A DNA stretch of 64,000 bases, taken from the NCBI GenBank assembly GCA_036873135.1, contig JAPTYO010000008.1, forward strand, positions 31,336,761-31,400,760. The letters are read 5' to 3'. Of this stretch, positions 23,435 to 32,502 are shown one piece after another. The position numbers and the translations under genes were made by a program. Source of the stretch: Clarkia xantiana subsp. parviflora. Lineage: Eukaryota; Streptophyta; Magnoliopsida; Myrtales; Onagraceae. Position 1 is the first letter of the stretch. Each line of letters opens with the position of its first letter. The notes beneath the pieces were generated by a model, which worked only from the letters and a program-made list of their open reading frames with translations, was not told the DNA's origin and did not search any database.

Positions 23435-24148
23435 TGTTGGATCACGGTGGAACTCCGGTACGGACTTTGACGGCAATCCTAGCTCCTTTGCTCCACGCAA
23501 TCCTGCAAGAGGGGATAGACCGGGCGGTGACCCAGAATCCCTCTCCGATGCTTAAATGAGTGCCCAATACGAACTGGCAAGAAAATAATCTCAAAGGGTA
23601 TGTAATTCAACGTAAGTCATCTGAGGTGATCTCCTGCCCTTTTATAGGCATAGAGATGCCTCAGGTACCTGGCGAACCGTTGGGGGTGGTTAGCCCGTAT
23701 CCCGCGTATCTCGGATGTGATCTCGCGTATCTCAGCCATGCCCCGCGTATCTCGGCCACGCTCCGTGTATCTTAACCACGTTCCGCGTATCTCGGCCACG
23801 CCCCGCATATCTTGGCCTTATCCTCTGATAATCGAGTCCCGACTCCCGTCGGGGACTCCAGATTTATCTCGTTGTGTCACCGCTCGGGGCCCCTCGTCAT
23901 CGTGACAGGGCCAATCATTCTCAGGGATTCATCATCGGGGCCTACTTAAAGGCTTCTCATCGGGAGCTTCCAGCTCATCTGTCGGAACCGACTCTGTCGG
24001 AACCGACTCTGTCGGGACCTTTCATCGTCGGGACTCCCTTCGTCGGGACCCTTCTCCTAGGTCATCTTGACCTTCATTTTGGGCCAGGTGGGCCTGTTTG
24101 CCGTTTCCTCACCGTTAAAGGGCCTGACGGCTATAGTCGAACCCATCA
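23435..24148 (-). repeat. Gypsy-B 3' LTR
   Basis: The 714-bp repeat starts TGTTGGATCACGG and ends CGAACCCATCA on the plus strand. A minus-strand TATA box (CTTTTATA on the plus strand) is at 23639-23646. At 23700-23815, upstream of that promoter, are about six units of a 20-25 bp repeat based on CGCGTATCTCGGCCACG. An extra 15-bp unit near 24000 explains the length difference from the other LTR. Confidence 0.93.
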
Positions 24149-24373
24149 TTTGCCCCCAAGACATGAGGGACTTTTAGTTCGTCGTGTCTTCCAACTCCCG
24201 ATCTTCCGATACTGGAATCGGGGATCTTTCCCTTGGTTCAGTTACTCAATTATCAGTCTTCTCCTTCACGTTTCCTCAATGTTTTGTAGATAACTGTTAA
24301 GTCCTAGGGGTCTCCTCGGTTCCCTGGTTCATTAAATGCAGTAAATAATGAAGCGACGTTTTCAGCCCACGTG
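24149..24373 (-). other. Gypsy-B 3' untranslated end and polypurine tract
   Basis: On the minus strand the tract CTTGGGGGCAAA lies directly before the 3' LTR, a typical plus-strand primer. The rest is non-coding and is interrupted at 24378 by gypsy-C, resuming at 34812. Confidence 0.8.
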
Positions 24374-24532
24374 CCTGATGATGGATATACGCCCAATTTG
24401 AACCCGTTGACTTCCGAACCGTTGTATTTTTATCGTCCCATTTATGATTGCAAATCGAAACTTCAACCCGGACACTTCGCGAGAACATCGACGGCTCGGA
24501 CGGGGCCGAAGCGCCCGTCCGACAGGGGCGAA

Positions 24533-24775
24533 CTCACCTAGGTGAGGTTGGGTGGCCACACCCGACCTCCCCTAGGGGAGATCGGGTTGGCCAACCCGAT
24601 CTCTCCTAGGGGAGATCGGGTTGGCCAACCCGATCTCTCCTAGGAGAGATCGGGTCGGCCAACCCGATCCCTCCTAGGAGGGATGGGGTTGGCCAACCCC
24701 ACCCTCCCTAGGAGGGGTTGGGTGTCCTCACCCAACCCCTACCCTTGGGGGTCGGATTTCTCCCCCCCCAAGGGT
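24533..24775 (+). repeat. Palindrome array in gypsy-C LTR
   Basis: About six back-to-back palindromes of roughly 30 bp alternate centres CCTAGG and TTGGCCAA, for example around GATCGGGTTGGCCAACCC. Base changes on one arm are matched on the other (GATCGGG with CCCGATC, TGGGG with CCCCA). The copy in the other LTR (34057-34332) has one more unit. It lies in the promoter-upstream part of the LTR. Confidence 0.9.
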
Positions 24776-24887
24776 CCCGGCACCCCTTTCAGACGCCCAT
24801 GCTCGGTCCACTCCGCCTACCTCCTCCGAATCCTAAGGTCTTAATTATGCGCTTAAAGGTTAATTAATTGTGTTTAAGGGCTAACGA

Positions 24888-24927
24888 TGTCATTAAGCCA
24901 CCTTAATGACACCGTTGCCTATAAATA
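24888..24927 (+). promoter_or_regulatory. Gypsy-C core promoter with inverted repeat
   Basis: The perfect inverted repeat GTCATTAAG...CTTAATGAC (four-base centre) stands just upstream of TATAAATA at 24920-24927. The element RNA probably starts about 30 bases further on. The same arrangement is in the 3' LTR, with TATA at 34478-34485. Confidence 0.7.
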
Positions 24928-25252
24928 CCCCACCTTCACAATTCATTTACACATCTTGGCCATTTGGACATTTTAGCTCTGACATCTCTCTAGCTTTATC
25001 TCTCTAGAAATATAGTTCTGACTTAGGCATCGGAGAGGGTTCACCAGGCACCACCCCCCCCTCCTCCGTGTCTGGTATTGCCCCTTTTGCAGGGCAAAGG
25101 GAGAGAAGAAGAGAAGGAACCAAGGGAAGAAGGAAAGGAAGAAGGACATAGACAAAGGCAAGGCAACTCGAGAAGACCGGATCATACACATCCCCCGTAA
25201 GGAGTGAGATCAAAGCCGACACCCCGTTGACCTAGATCCCATAACTTAACAC

Positions 25253-25270
25253 TTGGCGCCGTCTGTAGGC
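25253..25270 (+). promoter_or_regulatory. Gypsy-C primer-binding site
   Basis: TTGGCGCCGTCTGTAGGC begins one base after the LTR. Its first 14 bases are identical to the gypsy-B site. I do not assign the tRNA. Confidence 0.82.
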
Positions 25271-25302
25271 TTCGGACAGAAAGCCTGGCTATTACACGAG
25301 CT

Positions 25303-26148
25303 ATGACGAACAGTAGGGTATCCAGGCCCCAACACCCACCCGGGGGCAATGGGCGGAGAAGAGAACCCATACCCCCAGGGAGGCGGCTTGACCCTGGGAA
25401 GCAGCCAATGCATCCAGAGCCCCAAGAAATACCACAACCTCCTCAGCAACAGAACAACCAGGAGGGAGGACCTTCACGCCCAGCTGGGGCTGAGTCCTCC
25501 ACAGCCTCCACCCCCCGGGCAAGAAGGCCACAGAGAGCAAGAGGACAACAGGGAGTGCCTTCCCACAACACGGCACCCCCTGAGGGATACTATTATGAGG
25601 AGCAACCACAAAGGTACCCATATGGGATGCCGGAACAAAGAGATGATAACCGCGCCCACACAGCATATGCAAGGCCGGCACACACCCAAGGGACTTACAC
25701 TGAAGCTCATGAGGAGGAGCAGATCCCGACAGAAGAGCACTACCCGCACCCTCGAGCAGGGCAGCGAGAGGAGCAAAGAAGATATTACCAGGAGCCACCC
25801 CCAGAGGGAAGGCAACAATTCGTGCCTCCTAGGCAACAGCAGAACAACAGGGCTTACACCCCGCTTGGGGAGGAAAGACAAGCAAGACCTCCAAGGAGGC
25901 AGGACTTCTATGAAGCACCCCAGCAGGCGTATCAAGAGTACACCTACAGTCCATACCAGCAGGGACAAAGGAACCCAGTAAGCCCAGTCTACAACTACAA
26001 TGGATATCAGAGGGATTATACTCCGGCACAGGTAGTGATCACCCCGGAGGAAATAAAAGCAATGATAACCCGGAAATTGAGTGAGTCAAAGAAACCCAGC
26101 TTGCATTGTCAAAGACGAACCACCCTTTCACAAGGGAGCTGGAGATGA
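25303..26148 (+). CDS. Gypsy-C gag, N-terminal low-complexity part
   Basis: The ATG at 25303, about 30 bases after the primer site, opens 281 codons very rich in Pro, Gln, Arg, Gly and Tyr (for example PQQQNNQEGG and YSPYQQGQRNPV). Toward the end comes TPEEIKAMITRKLSESKKP, which aligns with the TPDQVVKIVN region of gypsy-B gag. The homology then continues in another frame from about 26106, so this is the front part of one gag protein broken by a one-base shift near 26100. The front region is likely disordered. The large reverse-strand frame here is its shadow. Confidence 0.8.
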   Translation: MTNSRVSRPQHPPGGNGRRREPIPPGRRLDPGKQPMHPEPQEIPQPPQQQNNQEGGPSRPAGAESSTASTPRARRPQRARGQQGVPSHNTAPPEGYYYEEQPQRYPYGMPEQRDDNRAHTAYARPAHTQGTYTEAHEEEQIPTEEHYPHPRAGQREEQRRYYQEPPPEGRQQFVPPRQQQNNRAYTPLGEERQARPPRRQDFYEAPQQAYQEYTYSPYQQGQRNPVSPVYNYNGYQRDYTPAQVVITPEEIKAMITRKLSESKKPSLHCQRRTTLSQGSWR

Positions 26149-28022
26149 ACAGGGTGCCAGACTCCCTGCACACTGTGCAAATTGCAAAGTACAATGGGAA
26201 GGGAGACCCCCTAGAGCATATCCAACAGCATGAGGCCTCTCTATTCGGGAGGACAACTGATGAAAGATACAAGGCACTCCTTTTCCCAAACACCCTATCA
26301 GGGGTGGCCTCACATTGGTTCTTCAGCCTGCCCTCTGAGAGCATCCACTCATGGGAGCAGCTAAAAGCTAAGTTTCTGCAGAGATACCTAGGGGAGAGGA
26401 AACTCCTCAAGGGAACAGGCTCCATTGATGACGTAAAACAAGAATATGATGAATCCCTGGCCAGCTACTACACTAGGTTCAACCAGAATATTGCAGACAT
26501 CCAGGGAGACATCACTGAAGGGGAGATAATCCGAGCCTTTATCAGAAACTTAGGTCGCTTTGGGTCAACATTGGCTGAAAAGATGGCCAAAAAGCCAGCA
26601 AGCACCTTGGAGGAGCTTGCAGGGAGAGTTAAAACGCATATTGACCTTGAGAGGCACAGGGCAAGCAAGAAGGCCAAAATCCAGGCAGCCAAGGAGGATA
26701 ATCAAAGGCCAAACAAAGGCAAGCCACCCCAGGCACCACAGCATGCAAGGCAGCAGGAGTGGCGTCCGCCACAGCAGGAGTGGCGTCCACCACAGCAAAG
26801 AAACCAAATGGGTGAACCCTTAAAAGCCAGAGAAATAAACGTCATTAAGTTCATCCCACTGAACGCCACTCCAGCCACCGTACTTAGAGAGATGCGGAAC
26901 CAAAAGCTTTGGTCACCCCCTGCAAGGTGGAGAGCCCCAATGGTAGGAAATCACAAGGATAGATGGTGTGACAACCACGAGGCTTATGGTCACGACACAA
27001 ATGAATGCTTTAGCTTAAAGCTAAGCATAAACAACATCGTCCAGAGGGGAGAACTGAAGCAATTCGTAGACCATGGGGGCAATAGTATGCAACTGGGGCC
27101 ACCACAGAAAGACAAGGGCAAGGGAAAGGTAGACCATAACCCTCCACCCAACAAAAGAGGAGTCATCAACATGATACATGGAGGAGCAGCATCAGGAGGC
27201 CCAACTGCTAATGCAAGAGAGGTCTATGCATCCAAGCTAAGCTCAGTGCCAAGGTGGAGAAAAAGACAAAGAGAAGGAGAAGAAGTGAAGATAGAGTTCT
27301 CGGAGAAGGACAAAAGCCACATCGTCTTCCCACATGACGATGCTCTAGTTATTACTTTAGATATTGATAATTTTGATGTAAAGAGAATTTTGGTGGATGG
27401 GGGCAGCTCAGCTGACCTCCTAAGCCTCAGAGTGTTGGAAGAGATAGGGAAAACCAAAGCAGACATCAATCCGGTCAACTTCCCCCTAGTTGGCTTCTCA
27501 GGGGCAACAAGTTACCCCCTAGGGATGATAACATTGCCAGTGACCATGGGCCAAGGATGGACCCAGCTGAAGGTAAATGTCAATTTCTTGGTGGTTGAAA
27601 GCCTGGGAGCCTACAATGGGATCCTAGGAAGGACAACCATAAATCCATATGAAATAGTGCCATCCACTGTTCACCAGAAGCTGAAGTACATCACGGAGAA
27701 CGGAGTTGGAGAAGTACTGGGTGATCAACGCACTGCAAGACAATGCTATGTCAATTCAATGAGACATGGATCACACAGGACAGACACAGTGGCTGTGGTC
27801 ATGGCAGGAGCCAACCAGTATAGAAGAAGGAGGGGAGGGAGACAAAGGAAGGAGGAAGAATGGAGTGACACTCCGTTTGAGCAGGCAACTTTTTCAAACA
27901 GTGCCTACAAGGAAACACAAGAGCAAGGCTGTGAAGGTGACATCCATACCTTGGCAGCCAGACACCACAATAGGGAACAGAACAAGGAACTCCATCCTAA
28001 GAGGCTTCCGCTACATAGATGA
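26106..28022 (+). CDS. Gypsy-C gag capsid, nucleocapsid and protease
   Basis: The frame is open for 638 codons. Capsid (about residues 1-200) has YNGKGDPLEHIQQHEASL, FPNTLSGVASHWFFSLP and EGEIIRAFIRNLGRF. A CCHC-like motif CDNHEAYGHDTNEC lies near residue 290. Then come VINMIHGGAASGGP, HDDALVITLDI and the protease site LVDGGSSADLL near 430, followed by YPLGMITLPV and YNGILGRTTINP. The protein forms the particle and processes it. After the protease, where a polymerase would start, the frame soon ends. Gypsy-B has the same motifs in the same order. Confidence 0.88.
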   Translation: MSKTNHPFTRELEMNRVPDSLHTVQIAKYNGKGDPLEHIQQHEASLFGRTTDERYKALLFPNTLSGVASHWFFSLPSESIHSWEQLKAKFLQRYLGERKLLKGTGSIDDVKQEYDESLASYYTRFNQNIADIQGDITEGEIIRAFIRNLGRFGSTLAEKMAKKPASTLEELAGRVKTHIDLERHRASKKAKIQAAKEDNQRPNKGKPPQAPQHARQQEWRPPQQEWRPPQQRNQMGEPLKAREINVIKFIPLNATPATVLREMRNQKLWSPPARWRAPMVGNHKDRWCDNHEAYGHDTNECFSLKLSINNIVQRGELKQFVDHGGNSMQLGPPQKDKGKGKVDHNPPPNKRGVINMIHGGAASGGPTANAREVYASKLSSVPRWRKRQREGEEVKIEFSEKDKSHIVFPHDDALVITLDIDNFDVKRILVDGGSSADLLSLRVLEEIGKTKADINPVNFPLVGFSGATSYPLGMITLPVTMGQGWTQLKVNVNFLVVESLGAYNGILGRTTINPYEIVPSTVHQKLKYITENGVGEVLGDQRTARQCYVNSMRHGSHRTDTVAVVMAGANQYRRRRGGRQRKEEEWSDTPFEQATFSNSAYKETQEQGCEGDIHTLAARHHNREQNKELHPKRLPLHR

Positions 28023-28560
28023 TATCAAGCAAATGCCGCAGGAGTCTATATCAAGCTATTTCCAGAGATTCTTTGATTATGGTGCCAACATGGACATCAC
28101 AAGGAGAGAAGCAGTCAGAGCATTCATCAGAAACATGCATCCAAGTTCATTCGAGGCCCATGGAGGGCTCTATGAGATGGTCATGACGAGCACAATGAGA
28201 GAGCTCAAGGCGAAGCTGGACAGGGCATTTGAACAAGAGGCGGAACAGTTGGATGAAGTTCCAGAAAAAGGAAGAGAAACAGACACATTGGGAGGAGGTG
28301 TCAATTTCACATTCACACCCCTCACACTCAGCATAGAAGAAATTTTCCACAAGCACCTCAAGCAAGAGCTACCAACATGCAGGGAGGAAGGCAAGGCCTT
28401 CCTAGGAAGAGATGCACAGGGTTGGTGTGAATACCATGGGACCTGGGGGCATCAAACAAATGACTGCATGGTGTTGAAGGTGGAAGTGGAAGAAATAATT
28501 TACAATGGAGGCTTCAAGGAGTACGTGGCAACAGACACAATGGCCACCCCATATCCTTAG
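27766..28560 (+). CDS. Gypsy-C second, partial gag after the protease
   Basis: This frame overlaps the previous one and is read one base later, in the same frame as the gag N-terminus. Homology starts at about 27960: GFRYIDDIKQMPQESISSYF and REAVRAFIRNMH align with GSIDDVKQEYDESLASYY and GEIIRAFIRNLG of the first gag. CEYHGTWGHQTNDC with FKEYV aligns with the first CCHC motif and LKQFV. It ends at TAG, 28558-28560. The front half of the capsid is absent. The true start is unknown; it may be fused to the protease through a frame change. It sits exactly where polymerase should be. Confidence 0.72.
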   Translation: MDHTGQTQWLWSWQEPTSIEEGGEGDKGRRKNGVTLRLSRQLFQTVPTRKHKSKAVKVTSIPWQPDTTIGNRTRNSILRGFRYIDDIKQMPQESISSYFQRFFDYGANMDITRREAVRAFIRNMHPSSFEAHGGLYEMVMTSTMRELKAKLDRAFEQEAEQLDEVPEKGRETDTLGGGVNFTFTPLTLSIEEIFHKHLKQELPTCREEGKAFLGRDAQGWCEYHGTWGHQTNDCMVLKVEVEEIIYNGGFKEYVATDTMATPYP

Positions 28561-28823
28561 TTTTCATATCTAGCACTTTGCATGTTTCACCTCTACAAGC
28601 TTTTCAAAAACAACTTTGGAGAAGGAGAACTCACGAAGTTCCTCCAACTCTACAACTATCTTTCATTCCTACAAAGGATGTCTTGGTGCACCAAGGCATC
28701 CCAAGTGTACAAAAACATGAATGCTCCTAAGGGAGTAGTAGTTACTCAAAAGTATTTTCCAGTGAATGCAGTGATATAACCACGAAGTTATCCTTACACA
28801 GATATGACTTCAAGTCAATGACA
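28561..28823 (+). other. Gypsy-C spacer
   Basis: Non-coding sequence between the second gag and the repeat array. I see no motif of note. Confidence 0.6.
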
Positions 28824-29550
28824 GGTTCGACGCCCCCAAGAGCGTATCTTGAGAGTAGTTTTCATACTACGACATTCGACGCCCCCAAGAGCGTATCTTG
28901 AGAGTAGTGTTCATACTACGACTTTCGACGCCCCCAAGAGCGTATCTTGAGAGTAGTTATTACACTACGACCTTCGACGCACCAAGAGCGTATCTTGAGA
29001 GTGGTTTCCAAAAACTACGAACTTCGACGCCCCCAAGAGCGTATCTTGAGAGTAGTGTTCATACTACGACCTTCGACGCCCCCAAGAGCGTATCTTGAGA
29101 GTAGTTATTACACTACGAATTCGACGCACCAAGAGCGTATCTTGAGAGTGGTTTCCAAAAACTACGATTTCGACGCCCCCAGGAGCGTATCTTGAGGTAG
29201 ATTTGCAACCTACCAGATTCGACGCCCCCAAGAGCGTATCTTGAGGTAGAAAAAACACTACCAGTTCGACGCCCCCAAGAGCGTATCTTGAGGTAGATTT
29301 CAAACTACCAGTTCGACGCCCACCAGGAGCGTATCTTTGGTCTAACCTGTGCCCTCCGGGAGCCTATCCTGTGAAACGTTAAGTGCCGTCCGAGAGCCTG
29401 TCTCGTGAACAGATTTGACACCCGTCAAGAAGGTATCGGTGGACTAACCTGTGCCCTCCGGGAGCCTATCCTGTGAAACGTTAAGTGCCGTCCGAGAGCC
29501 TGTCTCGTGAAAAGATTTCGACGCCCACCAAGAGCGTATCTTTGGTCTAA
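28824..29550 (+). repeat. Tandem hairpin array of gypsy-C
   Basis: About ten units of roughly 45-52 bp share the core CGACGCCCCCAAGAGCGTAT and are followed by a short inverted repeat. Its arms are GTAGT/ACTAC in early units and GGTAG/CTACC in later units, with variable loops. From about 29341 a second repeat type (TGTGCCCTCCGGGAGCCTAT and CCGTCCGAGAGCCTGTCTC) occurs twice, and one last unit of the first type closes the array near 29550. Confidence 0.9.
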
Positions 29551-30036
29551 CAGTACAACGTATACCGTGTAAGGGGTATCAGAAGAGATCATCACACCAT
29601 GCTTAGAAGGATACCATGTTTAAGAGGGTACCATGTTTAGAAGGGTACCATGCTTAGAAGGATACCATGCTCGGAAGGGTAACATGAGAAAGAAATTTCT
29701 AAGTAAAGTAATGTGAAGAACAAGTAATGTTTTTTCTTTATGAAATGGCAGGTAAGACGTGAAGGAAAACACGAAAGAAGGATAAGTAAAGAAAACACAC
29801 CAAGTAAAGAGTCCATACCCAAAGAGCCATACACAAGGCATAGGGAGCCATCATGAGAAGAGATATATACAAAAGCATGAGAAGCACTAATGTAAAGGCA
29901 AACGAACCACGTAGTCAACAACATAATGCGGCAAAGGAAAGTAACAACAAACACCATCACAATCTCAAAGGACACTCAACCCACACAAGGGGAGAAGGAG
30001 TGTAATTATATACAAGGATAACATGAGATAAACACG
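29551..30036 (+). other. Gypsy-C spacer with short repeats
   Basis: A unit like CCATGCTTAGAAGGATA is repeated about five times at 29597-29690. The rest, up to the stop codon of the antisense gene, is A-rich and non-coding; it would include that gene's 3' untranslated region. Confidence 0.7.
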
Positions 30037-32502
30037 TCAGTCAGAACCTTCAGGGGAGTCACCCTCACCCCCTGAAGCTGAACCGCCAGCGGAAATGGAT
30101 GAAGAGGAGGAGTCTGAGGTACCAATCTCCACAGGTGTAGCATCCACCTGGGCAGGGGCAGGCTCGTCTGCAACGGCAGCCTGACCCATCAGAACAGTCG
30201 CGTAGCCAGTGGCATATGGCCCAAAGTCACCAAGGTCACCAAAGGGGAACTGAGGATCAATCCGGTATATGTGATCAACCAGATACTCACCGAACTGGTT
30301 CATCTCCTGGGTGAGACGCGTGCTATAGTCGGCGGTGAAGGCAGAGGAGGCCTTGTATTCAGATACCGCGACAGCCCTCTCCTCCGCCCGACACTTAGTC
30401 TCCAACCTCCGCAGCTCCTCAGAATGGACAGACGCGGCAACCTCAGCTTCCCGGCGCAAACTGCCCACAGTGGTTTCAAGCAAGGACACCTGGTCCTGGA
30501 GCTCCTGCAGCCTCAAATCAGATATACGCGCCTTCTCGGCAGCAGTGGCGACCTCCGCCTTGAGAGAAACCTGGCTGTCCTCAAGGGTCTTCCTCTCGTC
30601 AGATAACTCGACCACGAGCGAGGACATGTTCACCATGTCAGATATGCCCTAACAATTCAAACAAGGGATGAATAACCGAAAGATAGACATTATGAAAGAA
30701 ATAAGAGGAAAGCAAAGAACAACTTACAGGTGCATAACGAGAGAGTACCCCTTGAACAAAGCGCCGAGTCTCCCCAGGAGACTTGGGCGGAGCAACACGA
30801 TCCCCAGGGGGAACGGCACCGCGGAGGACGCGGACACCAACCTCAGGAGTCCGCAAAGAGGAAGTGCTATCGAGGTGGAACTCCTTCAGACCAGCGAAGG
30901 GAGTCCACTCAGACCCAATAACATCTTCATCAGTGAGCCGTGCGAAATCCTTCCGACTTAAAGTCGGAGGCCCACCTACACAAGCAAAGCAAGTCAAAGG
31001 AGAGTATAAACATACAAGGATCAGCACAAGGTAGAGATCATACCTGAGGACCGTGCCCTCGGCTGGGGGGCAGGGGAACCACCACCAGCAGGTCGCTTCC
31101 CTTTGTCAGCCAGGGAAGGCACCTCTTCGACCACCATCTCCTTATCACGAGATAGGGTCGGAGGACGAGCAGTAGGCGAAGCAGGATCCACAGCCTTCTT
31201 CCTCTTAGCAGCCGAGGCCCCGGCCTCAGAATCAGATCGCCGCGGCTTGGACTTGGAAGGTCCAGAATCTCGGCCAACGGAGACGACCCTCTCAGTCACC
31301 AAGGGGGAGCGCACTAGCAAGGTAAGAAAAACAAGATAAGGAAAACATAAGTTACATCATAAAGAAGCAAATAGGAGAAAGCATACCAGAGGCCCCAGCC
31401 TTCTTCCCAGGCAGGGGGGATTTCTTCAAAGCAGAACTAGAAGGAGCCTTCCTCTTGCTCAGGTCAACAGGGGCTCCCTGCATGTTATAGGTTTTTCCAT
31501 GAAACCAACCTACAAAGGAAGAGCAGAAGGTAAATAAAGATGGAAGGACCAAGTGACATACCGAACCCCCGGAGTCAGGAGTCAGACTGATCCCGGCCTC
31601 GTAAAGATCCGTCTCAGTTATTAAAGACACGGGGCAGTAAGACCGGGTCCTGTTGCTCTCGTGAATGATCTTCATAGTCTTCAAATCATCCGAAGAGAAC
31701 TCTCCAAAAGCAGGCCAACCATCGGACCGATCCTCATTCAGGACCGACCAAGTGACGTATCGGTCCGTAATGAAGAAGTAGTGCTTAGCCCAGTGACTGG
31801 CCGAATTGTCAATCTGGGTCACAAAACGGAGGGAGGTATCCCACTCGACCCCACTCAACCCGAAATCAGAGAATCGGGGATCTTTGAAGGTCGGATGGCG
31901 AGTTACGAAACTCGCAAACCCCACCCTCGTCCGGTACTGGAACCGATAGAAACATCGGAATAGAACGAGAGAGTACTTCCAGGAGTACCAATGGCACAAT
32001 ACCCGGAAGCCCACCCAGACGCGGAGGGCACTGGGGGCAAGGTTCACAGGAGAAATCCTGAAAAACCTGCTCAACTCTATAAGCTCGTCACAGTAAGGCA
32101 GTCTCAGCCCGAATCGGATCTGAGAGGGGTACACGGCGACCTTCCCTATAGGAGGCTCCGTCGCCGTCCCGCGAGTATTCCCCAAGGAGGGGAGAAAAGG
32201 ATACAGAGGCTCATCTAGGGGACTGATATCTCCTAGGGTGACATGTTCGTTGTAATCGGACCTAGTGATATGGTTCTCTGACAGAATAGCAAGACCTAAG
32301 GCAAAGATAGCAAGAAACCCCAAAGCACGAATCAAATTTCGACTAACACCCCAATGAAGGTCACGATACTAAGCTAGCAATAGGAAAGGAAATAACGCGG
32401 CCGAAAAGGAAGAGAAAAAGGAACTCACTCATCCTTCGGAGAATACGGCGTCTCTGAAGAGTCTGCGTACGTGGACACCACCAGGAGTATAGTACCTGCC
32501 AT
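30037..32502 (-). CDS. Antisense multi-exon gene of gypsy-C
   Basis: Transcribed against gag. The main exon (within 32335-31562) holds LRLPYCDELIELSRFF, SALRVWVGFRVLCHWYSW, YSLVLFRCFY and WAKHYFFIT, homologous to the antisense gene of gypsy-B. Later exons are joined by phase-matched GT-AG introns at 31386-31314, 31043-30977 and 30727-30649. A further intron ends at 31510 with an uncertain donor. A basic, Ser/Pro-rich middle precedes a coiled coil (SDLRLQELQDQVSLLETT onward) and an acidic Ser-rich end at 30037. The first exon near 32502-32429 is uncertain. The family resembles what Pfam lists as putative gypsy-type transposon (Transposase_28), from memory. Function unknown. Confidence 0.75.

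Larger units (their letters stand above)
24379..25251 (+). repeat. Gypsy-C 5' LTR
   Basis: The 873-bp repeat runs from TGATGGATATACG to ATAACTTAACA. It holds a palindrome array (24533-24775), a TATA box at 24920-24927 and a C-run near 25055. The outer boundary is fixed by the CCTGA duplication. Confidence 0.94.

Noticed and set aside
25301..25968. Long reverse-strand open frames of 164-165 codons
   Set aside because: They lie opposite the Pro/Gln-rich gag N-terminus, whose composition removes stops on the other strand. They have no conserved motif.
28824..29550. CRISPR-like array
   Set aside because: The repeats are in a plant retrotransposon, spacers are short and themselves inverted repeats, and no cas gene is possible in this context.
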